Shown here: one piece after another, positions 17,769 to 26,796 of the stretch
Position numbering within the stretch: the stretch's first letter is position 1
Layout of the letters: every line of letters begins with the position of its first letter
From: Bosea sp. ANAM02
GTDB lineage: Bacteria > Pseudomonadota > Alphaproteobacteria > Rhizobiales > Beijerinckiaceae
DNA: 64,000 bases
NCBI RefSeq assembly: GCF_011764485.1
Contig: NZ_AP022848.1
Span: 4,790,001 to 4,854,000 of the forward strand
Reading direction: 5' to 3'
The notes under the pieces: model-generated
Told to the model about the DNA's origin: nothing
What the model saw: the letters and a program-made list of their open reading frames with translations, nothing else
Databases searched by the model: none
Translations under genes and position numbers: made by a program

Positions 17769-19499
17769 TCAGGCCGGCCGCGCCGGGTCGTTGAGCGAGT
17801 CGGCGAGCGTCGGCGTCCGGCTCGGGCTCAGTTGCGGCAGCGAGGCGGTCTGCCGCTCGATCATGCGGTGGACCACCGGCGGGTTCGGGCCGCTATGCAG
17901 CGCGCGGACCTGCTCGCCGATCTCGGCATCGGCCTGCGTGACGCGCTGGTTCTGGCGGACATATTCGACCCAGGTCGGGCTGTCATAGCGCTCGATCCAC
18001 AGCGTCGGATCGGTCAGATCGCGCAGCAGCGTCCAGTGCCTTGCGCCGTCGCGGCGGCGGATGCGCCGGCGCTCCGCCATCACGGTCAGGAAGGCGACGA
18101 CGTCCTCCGGCTTGATGATGTATTCGATGGTGACGATGACCGGGCCGGAGCGTGGCTCGATATCGACCGCGACCTTGGGTTCGCGCCAGCGGCTGAGCGG
18201 GTCGAGATTGAGCGCCTCCAGCGGCGGCAGCCGGTAGCGCAGCCCCATCACGGCCCCGGCGACCAGGACCACGGCCGACATCAGCAGCGCCTTCTCGACG
18301 CCGAAATGCAGGGCCGAGCGGCCCCAGGCCCAGCTTCCCATCGCCATGCCGCCGAAAGTCGCCATCTGATACATCGCCAGCGCCCGACCCACGACCCAGC
18401 GCGGCGCCGAGAGCTGCACCGTGGCGTTGAAGGTCGAGAGCGCCAGGACCCAGCAGGCGCCGCAGACGCACAGGCCCGCCATGGCCAGCCAGATCGTCTT
18501 GCTGAAGGCGATCAGCGTGACGCCGCAGGCATAGGCGACGAAGGTCGAGCGCACGAGCGCCTCGGTGCTCATCGCCCGGCGCAGGCGCGCGCTCATGAAG
18601 GCGCCCGCCACCGCGCCCGCCCCGAAGGCGCCGAGCAGCACGCCATAGGTCAGCGGCCCGCCGCGCACGAGGTCGCGTGCGATCAGCGGCAAGAGCGCCA
18701 GGCCGACGATCGCGCCGAAGCCGTAGACGAAGGCGCGCAGCGTGACGGTGCGGATATTCGGGGACATCGCGACATAGCGGATGCCGGCGCTCATCGCGAT
18801 GAACAGCGTCTCGCGCGGCAGGAGCCGCTCGACCTTGGGCGGCCGCCAGCGCGCCAGCACGACGAGCAGCGGGATGTAGCTGAAGGCGTTGATGATGAAA
18901 GCGGCGACCGCGCCTGCCGCCGCGACGATCGCGCCGCCGATCGCCGGCCCGACGCTGCGGGCGATGTTGAAGGCGACGCTGTTCAGCGTCACCGCCGCCG
19001 GCACGTCCCGGCGCGGAACCATGTCGCCGACCGAGGATTGCCAGGCCGGGTTGTTCAGCGCCGTGCCGCAGCCGATCAGGAAGGTGAAGGCCAGGAGCAG
19101 CCAGGGCGTGATCAGGCCGAACCAGGCGAAGACCGCGAGCCCGATCGAGACAGCGAGCATGAAGCCCTGTGCGATCAGCAGGATTTTGCGCCGGTCGTAA
19201 TTGTCGGCGATGGCGCCGGCCGCCAGCGAGAACAGCATCACCGGCAGGGTCGTCGAGGCCTGGACCAGCGCCACCATCTCGGCCGAGGGCGAGATCGAGG
19301 CCATCATCCAGGAGGCGCCGACCGCCTGGACGAGGCCGCCGAAATTCGAGACCAGGCTGGCGAACCAGACGGCGCGGAAGATCGGCTGCTGCAGCGGAAC
19401 GAAGGGCGAAACCCGCGCCTGCGTCGGCTTGATGCCCTCCGAGGCGAGCTCGGCTTCTACGACATCGGCCGTGGGCTGGGCGTGCGGGTCGTCAGGCAT
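17769..19499 (-). CDS. MFS exporter (MFS_3/EntS-like) with C-terminal ABM-like domain
   Basis: Predicted 576-residue protein. Residues about 30-425 form a twelve-helix major facilitator of the enterobactin-exporter-like class, with the A-motif-like GAIADNYDRRKIL. After a short linker, about 440-545 form a soluble domain (VIVTIEYIIKPEDVVAFLTVM, then HWTLLRDLTDPTLWIERYDSPTW) that looks like a dimeric alpha/beta-barrel of the antibiotic-biosynthesis-monooxygenase type. This fusion recurs in the family, but its purpose is unknown. No ribosome site is evident at the ATG used. Substrate unknown. Confidence 0.85.
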   Translation of the reverse strand: MPDDPHAQPTADVVEAELASEGIKPTQARVSPFVPLQQPIFRAVWFASLVSNFGGLVQAVGASWMMASISPSAEMVALVQASTTLPVMLFSLAAGAIADNYDRRKILLIAQGFMLAVSIGLAVFAWFGLITPWLLLAFTFLIGCGTALNNPAWQSSVGDMVPRRDVPAAVTLNSVAFNIARSVGPAIGGAIVAAAGAVAAFIINAFSYIPLLVVLARWRPPKVERLLPRETLFIAMSAGIRYVAMSPNIRTVTLRAFVYGFGAIVGLALLPLIARDLVRGGPLTYGVLLGAFGAGAVAGAFMSARLRRAMSTEALVRSTFVAYACGVTLIAFSKTIWLAMAGLCVCGACWVLALSTFNATVQLSAPRWVVGRALAMYQMATFGGMAMGSWAWGRSALHFGVEKALLMSAVVLVAGAVMGLRYRLPPLEALNLDPLSRWREPKVAVDIEPRSGPVIVTIEYIIKPEDVVAFLTVMAERRRIRRRDGARHWTLLRDLTDPTLWIERYDSPTWVEYVRQNQRVTQADAEIGEQVRALHSGPNPPVVHRMIERQTASLPQLSPSRTPTLADSLNDPARPA

Positions 19500-19601
19500 G
19501 TCATAGGGTTAGAGCATGAGCGCTGGAGGGGGAAACCCTTTCCATCTGGAAGATGTCGAAACTTGGAAAGTTTTCTCCTGACCTGTTTCGACGTTCGCTT
19601 G

Positions 19602-19650
19602 GCCCTCATCCTGAGGAGCGTCGCGTTCCGCGACTCCTGAGGATGAGGGC
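19602..19650. repeat. Palindrome, family D
   Basis: Arms GCCCTCATCCTGAGGAG and its complement with one mismatch, plus a short inner stem, 6 nt beyond the msrQ stop. Related to 10402-10449. Confidence 0.7.
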
Positions 19651-19655
19651 TGGAG

Positions 19656-20564
19656 TCACGCAGTTCGTGCCGTCGCCGGCTCGCGCGCCTGCCGCGGCGG
19701 GCGAGCCTTGCGGGCGCGCAGGCCATGACCGAATGCCACCGCCAACCCGGCGAGCGCCACCCAATGCGCCGGCCGGATCGAGGCATAGTCCTGATAGGTC
19801 AGGATGTCGGCATTGGCCTGGAAGACCAGCCAGGCGGAAACGCCCGAGGTTGCCGCATACCAGCCGGCTTCGAGGCAGGCCGTGAGCAGGCCTCCGAGAA
19901 GCGCCACGCCCGCAAGCACGGCTAAGGACACCGGCAGCTTCCAGCGATACAGGCCGCGATAGAGCATCAGCAGCAGGAACAGTCCGCTCATCAGCACCGG
20001 TTCGGTGACGTCGATCTTCGATTGCAGCGCGAAATGCAGCAGCGCCAGGATGGCGATCGGGTAGACGAGGTTGTGCAGGCGCTGCCAGTTCTTGCCGAGC
20101 CGGCGGATCATGCCGTCGGTCGAGGTCACGCCCTGCGCGACGAGGCCGATCAGCGCGACGAAGCCGATGGTCAGGTAGAAGCGCTTGACGATCTCCGAGA
20201 CGATCAGTCCCCAGTCGAAGGCCATGTCGATGCAGTAGAGCGCGAGATGGCCCAGCGCATAGGCCATCACGCCGAGGCCGAGCATGCGGCGGATGCCGAT
20301 CAGCTTGCCCCAGTCGAACAGGCGCCGGAACGGTGAAACCGCCAACGTGGCGATGAGGATACGCACCGTCCAGGTCCCGGTCTGGTGGATCGCCTGCGTC
20401 CAGGGCTTCGAGCCGAGCTGCTGCATCCAGGCGGCGTGGAGCAGCATCAGCGCCGGCACGAGGAGCAACGCGAAGGCAACCGCCCGCAAGGCGGAGAACC
20501 GGCCCTGCCGGTCGGTCCAGGGCAGCCAGGTTCGTAAAGCTGCATTCGTGGTGCGGGCGCTCAT
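19656..20564 (-). CDS. msrQ: Heme-binding membrane subunit MsrQ
   Basis: Predicted 302-residue multi-helix membrane protein of the ferric-reductase-like family; MsrQ is the cytochrome b that passes electrons to periplasmic methionine-sulfoxide reductase MsrP. Likely heme histidines lie in GHLALYCIDM, RLHNLVYPIAIL and LLHFAL. It is about 90 residues longer than the enterobacterial protein, with extra helices at the C-terminus, as in many alphaproteobacteria. The start at 20564 (MSARTTNA) is chosen over an upstream Met because the extension has no family character. No msrP gene is adjacent. Confidence 0.87.
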   Translation of the reverse strand: MSARTTNAALRTWLPWTDRQGRFSALRAVAFALLLVPALMLLHAAWMQQLGSKPWTQAIHQTGTWTVRILIATLAVSPFRRLFDWGKLIGIRRMLGLGVMAYALGHLALYCIDMAFDWGLIVSEIVKRFYLTIGFVALIGLVAQGVTSTDGMIRRLGKNWQRLHNLVYPIAILALLHFALQSKIDVTEPVLMSGLFLLLMLYRGLYRWKLPVSLAVLAGVALLGGLLTACLEAGWYAATSGVSAWLVFQANADILTYQDYASIRPAHWVALAGLAVAFGHGLRARKARPPRQAREPATARTA

Positions 20565-20661
20565 GACACCGGCATAGACGATGGGGTCCACCCTGTCCCG
20601 CACATCTGGACACAAGCGCGTGAATGGGCTGTCCTGCCGGTCCTTTCAACCGGGTCCGGTC

Positions 20662-21276
20662 ATGGCTTCCAGCTCTCCCACCGTCGTTTTCGATGTCGGC
20701 AACGTCCTGCTGCGTTGGGATGCGCGGCTGATCTACCGCTCGCTGATCCCCGAGCCCGAGCGACTCGACTGGTTCATGCAGAACATCTGCACCGGCGACT
20801 GGAATCTGGAGCAGGATCGCGGCCGCTCCTGGGAGGAGGGCGTGGCCCTTCTGGTCAAGCAGCATCCGGAATGGGAGCGCGAGATCCGCGCCTTCGACGA
20901 GAGCTGGCATGATAGCGTGCCCCATACCATCGCCGACAGTGTCGCGGTGCTGGAGGAGCTGAAGGGCCGGGGCGAGAAGGTCTATGCCATCACCAATTTC
21001 TCGCGCGAGAAATGGGCTGAATGCCTGATCCGCTTCCCGTTCCTGCAGAGCTTCGACGGCGTCGTCGTCTCCGCCCATGAGCGGATGCTGAAGCCGGAGC
21101 GCGCGATCTACGAGGTGCTGCTCGATCGATATGGCCTGAAGGCCGACGATTGCATCTTCGTCGATGACAGCGAGAAGAACGTGGTGGGGGCCCGCGCCGC
21201 CGGCATGCGGGCCGTCCATTTCGTCGAGCCCATCGACCTGCGCGCCGAATTGCGCGGGCTGGGCGTCAGGCTCTGA
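20662..21276 (+). CDS. HAD family hydrolase
   Basis: Predicted 204-residue haloacid-dehalogenase-like hydrolase, IA variant 3. The four HAD motifs are visible: VVFDVGNVLL (nucleophile Asp), AITNFS (Thr/Asn), LKPERAIY (Lys) and IFVDDSEKN (acidic pair). Members act as small-molecule phosphatases or dehalogenases; the substrate is unknown. The start at 20662 precedes the first HAD strand directly. It is divergent from msrQ with a 97-bp gap, so the two probably share a promoter region. Confidence 0.88.
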   Translation: MASSSPTVVFDVGNVLLRWDARLIYRSLIPEPERLDWFMQNICTGDWNLEQDRGRSWEEGVALLVKQHPEWEREIRAFDESWHDSVPHTIADSVAVLEELKGRGEKVYAITNFSREKWAECLIRFPFLQSFDGVVVSAHERMLKPERAIYEVLLDRYGLKADDCIFVDDSEKNVVGARAAGMRAVHFVEPIDLRAELRGLGVRL

Positions 21277-21326
21277 CGGGCAGAGCCTGCTTGTTGGGAC
21301 TTGTTTCGTCGTTCACGGAACCATGC

Positions 21327-21421
21327 CGCCATCCCGGACAAGCTGCGCAGCAGCGCCGATCAGCGATCCATCGGAGGGCTCTGCTCTCTACGATGGACCC
21401 GGGGCAAGCCCGGAATGACGG
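21327..21421. repeat. Degenerate palindromic element
   Basis: A decayed relative of the GTCATCCCGG family: CCATCCCGGACAAGC at the left, GGCAAGCCCGGAATGACGG at the right and GATCCATCGGAGGG within. It lies between convergent HAD and aldo/keto reductase genes. Confidence 0.5.
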
Positions 21422-21457
21422 CGCTCATAGGGCGCGCCTAAGCCACTTCGGCAGCGT

Positions 21458-22510
21458 TCAAGCCTCCGGGACCGGCGCCGCTTCGGCGAGCAGTCCCTCG
21501 GCCTTCAGATCACGCCAGAGCGCGGCGGGAACGGGCCGCGCGACGAGGGCGAGATTGCGCGCGACCTCCTGCGGCGTCACGGCGCCGAGCACGATCGTCG
21601 CCACCGCCGGATGAGCGGCGCAGAAGGCGAGCGCGGCCTGTGGCAGGGCGACGCCATGGCAGGCGCAGACCGCCTCGATCCGGGCGACGCGGGCCAGCAC
21701 TTCGGGTGGCGCCGGCTTGTAATTGTAGAAGGCGCCGGGCCTCGCCCCGGTCGCCAGGATGCCGGAATTGAAGACGCCGGCCAGCATGACCGCGATCTTC
21801 TTCTCCAGCGCCAGCGGCAGGAATTCCGTTAGCGCCCCCTGCTCCAGCAGCGAATAGCGGCCGGCCAGCATCATCACGTCGAAATCGCCAGCGCGGGCGA
21901 AGCGCACGCACATCTCGGCTTCGTTGACGCCGACGCCGATCGCCTTGACCGTGCCGGACGCGCGCAGCGTCTCCAGCGCACGATAGGCCCCGTCCATGGC
22001 CTCGGCAAAGCGCTGCTCCATCCGGTCGCCATGGGTCCAGACATCGACGTCGTGGATCAACAGGATGTCGATATGATCGGTGCCAAGCCGGAGCAGCGAC
22101 TGCTCGAAGGAGCGCATCGCGCCGTCATAGGAATAATCGATCACCGCCGGGTGCGGCAGGCCGCCGGCATAGCCCGAACCGTCGCGCTTCGGCGCGCCGG
22201 CCTGCATCCAGCGGCCGACCTTGGTGGAGATGATGACGCTCTCGCGCGGCACGCTGCGGAGCGCCGCGCCGATGCGATGCTCGGAGAGGCCGTGGCCGTA
22301 GAGCGGCGAGGTGTCGACGAGATTGATGCCAGCCGCCAGCGCGGCGCGAACCGTATCCTGCGCCGTGACCTCGTCGAGATGTCTATAGAGATCGCCGAGC
22401 GGCGCGCCGCCGAAGCCGATCAGGCTGGGGGCGAGGCCCGCGAAGGGACGGCCACGCGGAACGGGACCCGGTTTCGTCCCGGATCGGGGGAGTTCGGCAG
22501 CGTTCGTCAT
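21458..22510 (-). CDS. Aldo/keto reductase (D-threo-aldose 1-dehydrogenase-like)
   Basis: Predicted 350-residue NAD(P)-dependent oxidoreductase with a TIM-barrel fold. The catalytic tetrad is visible as Asp and Tyr in VDTSPLYGHG, Lys in STKVGRW and His in LLIHDVD. It resembles the branch with L-fucose/D-threo-aldose 1-dehydrogenase and pyridoxal 4-dehydrogenase. It lies 71 bp downstream of the ABC importer genes on the same strand, so the importer may feed its substrate. Exact sugar or aldehyde not determinable. Confidence 0.88.
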   Translation of the reverse strand: MTNAAELPRSGTKPGPVPRGRPFAGLAPSLIGFGGAPLGDLYRHLDEVTAQDTVRAALAAGINLVDTSPLYGHGLSEHRIGAALRSVPRESVIISTKVGRWMQAGAPKRDGSGYAGGLPHPAVIDYSYDGAMRSFEQSLLRLGTDHIDILLIHDVDVWTHGDRMEQRFAEAMDGAYRALETLRASGTVKAIGVGVNEAEMCVRFARAGDFDVMMLAGRYSLLEQGALTEFLPLALEKKIAVMLAGVFNSGILATGARPGAFYNYKPAPPEVLARVARIEAVCACHGVALPQAALAFCAAHPAVATIVLGAVTPQEVARNLALVARPVPAALWRDLKAEGLLAEAAPVPEA

Positions 22511-22581
22511 CGCGGATCCGCAAGGCAGGAGGGAGCGGCAGAGTTGCGGATCGCCTGAGGGCGTGCAAGCCCGCCCTCGCC

Positions 22582-23397
22582 TCAGGCCCCGACCTTGGCG
22601 AGCACGTCGGCGCGCAGGAAGCGCTCGATGAACAGCATGAACAGCACCGAGGGCACGAGCAGGATCAGCGCCGTGATCGAGGCGACCTGATAGTTGCCGC
22701 CCATCGCCGCGCTGTAGAGCAAGAGCGGCAAAGTCGTGACCTGCGGCACGCCGACGAAGAAGGTGCCGGTGAACTCGTCGAGCGATTCCAGGAAGACGAA
22801 GATGCCGCTGGCGATGATCCCGGGCGCCGCCAGGGGCAGCGTCACCGAGAAGAAGGTCTTGAGCGGCGAGGCCCCGATATTGCGCGCGGCGAGTTCGAGG
22901 TCCTTGTCGACGGCAGCGAAGGCCGCGGCCGCGATCCAGACGGAATAGACCAGACCGTGCGCGGCATGGACGAGCACGACCGCGAAGACCGTGCCGTTGA
23001 TCCCGAGGGAATAGAAGACGCGGGCGACGTTGATGTAGATTGCGACGGAGGGGAAGGCCTGCGGCAGCAGGAAGAGCACCATGAAGACGGCGCGCGCCGG
23101 CAGCTTCAACCGAGCAAGCGCGTAACCGGCGGGGATCGAAAGCGCGAGCGCGACGAGCACCGTCAGCACCGCGATCCAGACCGAGGTCGCGAGCGAGGCC
23201 ATGGCATCGCCGGTCGGGCGGAAGACCTGTTCCCAGTAGCGCGTGCCGTAGACGACCGGCAGCTTGTAGGGCGTGTACCAGCGCTCGGCGACGGACCAGA
23301 GCGCGAGGTTGACCAGCGGCCCGATCAGGAAGAAGGCGAAAGCTGCGAGCGCGAAGGCCGCCAGGACCATGCGCAGGCCGGAGACGGCACGGGTCAT
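22582..23397 (-). CDS. ABC transporter permease, second subunit
   Basis: Predicted 271-residue inner-membrane permease with six helices and the EAA-type loop (LELAARNIGASPLKTFFSVTLP), typical of PotC/FbpB-like importers. Its ATG at 23397 overlaps the stop of the first permease (ATGA), which fixes the start and indicates translational coupling. Together with the ATPase, binding protein and first permease upstream it completes an importer. Confidence 0.92.
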   Translation of the reverse strand: MTRAVSGLRMVLAAFALAAFAFFLIGPLVNLALWSVAERWYTPYKLPVVYGTRYWEQVFRPTGDAMASLATSVWIAVLTVLVALALSIPAGYALARLKLPARAVFMVLFLLPQAFPSVAIYINVARVFYSLGINGTVFAVVLVHAAHGLVYSVWIAAAAFAAVDKDLELAARNIGASPLKTFFSVTLPLAAPGIIASGIFVFLESLDEFTGTFFVGVPQVTTLPLLLYSAAMGGNYQVASITALILLVPSVLFMLFIERFLRADVLAKVGA

Positions 23398-24230
23398 GGC
23401 GTGCCCTCCCTGGCCATGCCGCGCTTGAGATAGATGATCGCCGCGCCAGCCGAGATCAGATAGGTGATGACGCCGAGCGCATTGGCCGTGGCGTAGTCGC
23501 CATAGGCGTTGATGCGGAAGGCCATGTCGACGGTCAGCATGGTCGGCTGCGAGCCCGCCACCATCATCGGCACCGAGAGTACCGAGAGCATCGTCACGAA
23601 GGAGAGGACGAGCGCGACGAGGAGCTGCGGCATGACCTGCGGAAGGGCCAGCTCGACGAGGACGCGCATGCGCGAGGCCCCGAGATTGCGGCCGGCCTCC
23701 AGCGTGGCGCGATCGAGCGCGGCGAGCGCGCCGGCGAGCAGCAGCGCGACGAAGGGCGTCTGCTTCCAGACGAAGGTCGCGATGATGCCGCGCCAGTCGA
23801 GGAAGCTCACCGCCTGCAAGGGCTCCATCAGGCCCATGGAGACGAAGGTGTTGTTCATCAGCCCGTTCTTGGCGAGGAAGGTGCGCATGCACTGCGCCGC
23901 GACGATGAAGGGGATGAAGAGCGGCCAGCGATAGAGCGCCTTCAGCGTGCCGACGATCCAGCGGTTCTCGCCGAGCGTCAGCGTGCCGGCGATGATGATG
24001 GCGGAAAGCCCGGTGAAAAAGCAGGAGGCGAGCACGATGACGACGGTGAAGACGACATCGCCGGAATAGAGCTCCCAGGCCTTGCCGAAGGCCTGCAGCG
24101 AGAAGCCTCCTTCCGGCCCCGTGAAGGCCGAGATCAGCGAGAAGCAGAGCGGATAGAGGAACAGCGCCGCGACGAGCGCGAGACCGGGCGCGATCAGCAG
24201 CAAGGCGAGCTGGCGTTGGGACAGGCTCAT
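23394..24230 (-). CDS. ABC transporter permease, first subunit
   Basis: Predicted 278-residue inner-membrane permease with six helices and the EAA loop (LEAGRNLGASRMRVLVELALP). GGAGAG precedes the ATG at 24230. It is separated from the binding-protein gene upstream by a 189-bp gap that contains a 100-bp palindrome, and it overlaps the second permease by 4 bp. It belongs to the polyamine/iron/opine class of importers by general resemblance. Confidence 0.92.
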   Translation of the reverse strand: MSLSQRQLALLLIAPGLALVAALFLYPLCFSLISAFTGPEGGFSLQAFGKAWELYSGDVVFTVVIVLASCFFTGLSAIIIAGTLTLGENRWIVGTLKALYRWPLFIPFIVAAQCMRTFLAKNGLMNNTFVSMGLMEPLQAVSFLDWRGIIATFVWKQTPFVALLLAGALAALDRATLEAGRNLGASRMRVLVELALPQVMPQLLVALVLSFVTMLSVLSVPMMVAGSQPTMLTVDMAFRINAYGDYATANALGVITYLISAGAAIIYLKRGMAREGTP

Positions 24231-24283
24231 GATGAGCGGCGCTCTCCGCGACGGATGAGTGGTGGAGCATCCGGAACCGCGAG

Positions 24284-24383
24284 GTCATCCCGGACAAGCG
24301 GCGAAGCCGCGCCGATCCGGGATCCATGCCTGAACCGCTCCGGCATGGATCCCGGGTCTTCGCTTCGCTGCGCCCGGGATGAC
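24284..24383. repeat. 100-bp palindromic element, family B copy 1
   Basis: Starts GTCATCCCGGACAAGCGGCG and ends CGCCCGGGATGAC, with an inner stem GGATCCATGCC / GGCATGGATCC. By eye it is identical over all 100 bp to the reverse complement of 50547-50646. It lies inside the ABC importer operon, after the binding-protein stop. Confidence 0.9.
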
Positions 24384-24419
24384 GCGGTGTTTCCCCGCGT
24401 CATCCCGGACGCGAATGGA

Positions 24420-25550
24420 TCAGTTCGTGACCTTCTTCTCGTAGCCCTCGAGGATGTCGTTGAAATAGGGCGCGATCGGGAAGGGCTTGCCGTTCTTGGC
24501 GAGCTCGGCCGGTGTGACATCGGTGAAGAGCTTGTCCCAGGCAGCCTTGTCGAGCTTGCCTTCGAGGTTCTTGGCATCGATGCCCGGATACCAGTTGAAC
24601 TTCTTGACGATGCCGTCGGCCTGCACCTGCGGCGAGGTCGCGAGCGCGATGAAGGCCTCGGCCAGCTTCTTCTGGGCCGATTTCTCCGGCACGGCGTAAT
24701 ACATCGGCTGGCCGGGCATGCCGGGCGAGACGAGCTTCAGCTTCATGTTCGGCGGCAGCTTGCCGTCGGCCTGCCAGGAATAGAACATGTCGACCCAGAC
24801 CGGGCCGATCGCGATCTCGCCGCGGTTCAGCATGTCGAGCGTGCCGGCATTGCCGGGGGTGATCACGGCGTTCTTGTTGAACTCCTTGAGATCGGCGAAG
24901 GCCTTGTCCCACTTGCCCTTCTCGGCCGCGTCATAAGGCCCCTTCATCAGCTTCTCGGCGTCGCCGCCGAAGGCATAGACCCAGCCGGCGACGAAGGAGA
25001 CGCCGGACATGCCGCCCTTGATGCCGTTATAGCCGAACTGCTTGGGGTTCTTCCTGGCCCAGTCGGCGAGCTCGGCGAAGGTCGCCGGCGGCGTCTTGAC
25101 CATGTCGGCATTGTAGGCGAGCGCGGTCTGCGACTGGAACATCGGGATGACGAAGCCGCTCACGTTCGTGCCGAGCGAGTTCCTGGCGGAATCGCCGGTG
25201 GCGAGCTTCGCCGTCTCGACATTGCCCGTGTACTTGTTGAGCAGGCCCTCCTTGACCATCTGGCCGGCGGCCTTCTGGTGGATGACCACGACATCGAAAT
25301 CGGTCGAGGCGGAGCTCTTCTGGGCGTCGAGCTTCTCGTAGATCTTCTGCGAGCCGGAATCGCCCGGACCGGTGCCGACCGAGACGACCTTCACGCCGGG
25401 ATGGGCCTTCTCGAACATCGGGCCGAGATAGTCCTTGACGTAGTCGACCATGTTCTGGTCGCCGGCGGAGGCGACGTTGAGGGTCTGCGCGGATAGCGGC
25501 GATGCCACGATCAGCGCGGCGAGCGAGCAGGCAAGCGTGATGATGCGCAT
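24420..25550 (-). CDS. ABC transporter periplasmic substrate-binding protein
   Basis: Predicted 376-residue extracellular solute-binding protein with a signal peptide (MRIITLACSLAALIVASPLSAQ). It has the two-lobe family-1 layout: TLNVASAGDQNMVDYVKDYL at the start, DFDVVVIHQKAAG, and a ligand-region stretch around YNGIKGGMSGVSFVAGW. AAGGAG lies 8 nt before the ATG. It lies between the ATPase gene (31 bp upstream) and the permeases. The ligand cannot be read from sequence; polyamine, iron or opine-like compounds are possible. Confidence 0.9.
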   Translation of the reverse strand: MRIITLACSLAALIVASPLSAQTLNVASAGDQNMVDYVKDYLGPMFEKAHPGVKVVSVGTGPGDSGSQKIYEKLDAQKSSASTDFDVVVIHQKAAGQMVKEGLLNKYTGNVETAKLATGDSARNSLGTNVSGFVIPMFQSQTALAYNADMVKTPPATFAELADWARKNPKQFGYNGIKGGMSGVSFVAGWVYAFGGDAEKLMKGPYDAAEKGKWDKAFADLKEFNKNAVITPGNAGTLDMLNRGEIAIGPVWVDMFYSWQADGKLPPNMKLKLVSPGMPGQPMYYAVPEKSAQKKLAEAFIALATSPQVQADGIVKKFNWYPGIDAKNLEGKLDKAAWDKLFTDVTPAELAKNGKPFPIAPYFNDILEGYEKKVTN

Positions 25551-25581
25551 GTGTCTGACTCCTTAGTTGGACAGGCGTTGG

Positions 25582-26697
25582 TCAGGCGGCGATCCCGGCC
25601 TCGGTCGCCGGGAAGATGTGAAGGCGCTGCAGCGGAATGCGCAGCCCGACCTTCGTTCCGAGTTCGTGACGGGCGACATCGTCGACCGTGATCTGGCGGC
25701 CGGCGGCTTCGACCTTGTAGCGGTAGATGCCACCGGGATAGGCGCGGGCGGCGATGGTGCCGGGGACGACGAGATCGCCGTCGCCAGTCGCCGCGTCATG
25801 CGCATCGAGGCTCGCGACGTCGTCGCGGAAATAAGCGAGTGCCTCGCCGACCGGCAGCGTCGCAGCGGCTTCGCCGGCGAGCGTCGTGCGGGCCGCGCCG
25901 GCCACGACAAGGGCCTGCCCCTCGGCCTTGGCGATGCTGAGCGGCAGCACGTTCTCTGCCCCCATGAAATTGGCGACGAAAGCGCTGGCCGGGCGGTCAT
26001 AGACCTCCTCGGGCGTGCCCACCTGCGCGATCCGGCCAGCCTGCATGATCACCAGCCGGTCGGCCATCGTCATGGCTTCCTCGCGGTCATGGGTGACATG
26101 GACGGCGGTGAGGCCGAGCCGCTGCTGGATGGCACGGATCTCGTGGCGCATCACCATGCGGATCTTGGCGTCGAGATTGGAGAGCGGCTCGTCGAGCAGC
26201 AGGATGCCGGGATCGATAGCGAGCGCCCGGCCGAGCGCGACGCGCTGGCGCTGCCCGCCGGAGAGCGCCGTGACCTTGCGGTCCTCATAACCGGCCAGTC
26301 CGAGGAAATTCAGCATCTCGCCGACCTTGGCCGCGATCTCGTCCTTGGACTTGCCACGCAGCTTCAGGCCGTAGCCGATATTCTGGAGCACGGTCATATG
26401 CGGCCAGAGCGCATAGGATTGGAAGACCATCGCCATGCCGCGCTTTTCCGGCGGCAGGCCGGCAACGTCCCGCCCGCCGACGACGATCGAGCCGTCCTCG
26501 ACCGGAACGAAACCGGAAAGCGAGCGCAGCAGCGTGGTCTTGCCGCAGCCGGAGGAGCCGAGAAGCGCGGTGAAGCTGCCGGGGGTGAAGTCCAGATCGA
26601 TGCCATGCAGCACGCGCGTGCCGCCATAGGCGACCTTGAGACCGCGCACGCCGATGGCTGCGCCGCTCCCCGCTCTGGCTTGCGTTTCCGGCTGCAA
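25582..26697 (-). CDS. ABC transporter ATP-binding protein (PotA/FbpC-like)
   Basis: Predicted 371-residue ATPase: Walker A GSSGCGKTT, Q-loop FQSYALWPH, signature LSGGQRQRVALGRAL, Walker B ILLLDEPLSNLD and switch His in THDREEAM, then a TOBE-type C-terminal domain. The start is most likely the TTG at 26697, which has GGGGGAG 8 nt upstream; another TTG at 26736 gives 13 more residues. It is first in a four-gene importer operon and divergent from the 2H phosphoesterase gene. Confidence 0.92.
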   Translation of the reverse strand: MQPETQARAGSGAAIGVRGLKVAYGGTRVLHGIDLDFTPGSFTALLGSSGCGKTTLLRSLSGFVPVEDGSIVVGGRDVAGLPPEKRGMAMVFQSYALWPHMTVLQNIGYGLKLRGKSKDEIAAKVGEMLNFLGLAGYEDRKVTALSGGQRQRVALGRALAIDPGILLLDEPLSNLDAKIRMVMRHEIRAIQQRLGLTAVHVTHDREEAMTMADRLVIMQAGRIAQVGTPEEVYDRPASAFVANFMGAENVLPLSIAKAEGQALVVAGAARTTLAGEAAATLPVGEALAYFRDDVASLDAHDAATGDGDLVVPGTIAARAYPGGIYRYKVEAAGRQITVDDVARHELGTKVGLRIPLQRLHIFPATEAGIAA

Positions 26698-26796
26698 GGC
26701 GCCTACTCCCCCGGTTCTGCTCTTATCGCCTGACAATGGAATATTTCTTCCACAATCGGCTCAGTTGAAATAAACGTTACGCACGGGGCGCAGTCT

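Noticed and set aside
17832..19640. Plus-strand open frame of 602 residues opposite the MFS gene
   Set aside because: Asp/Arg/His-rich low-complexity translation with no family resemblance; the minus strand has an evident transporter.
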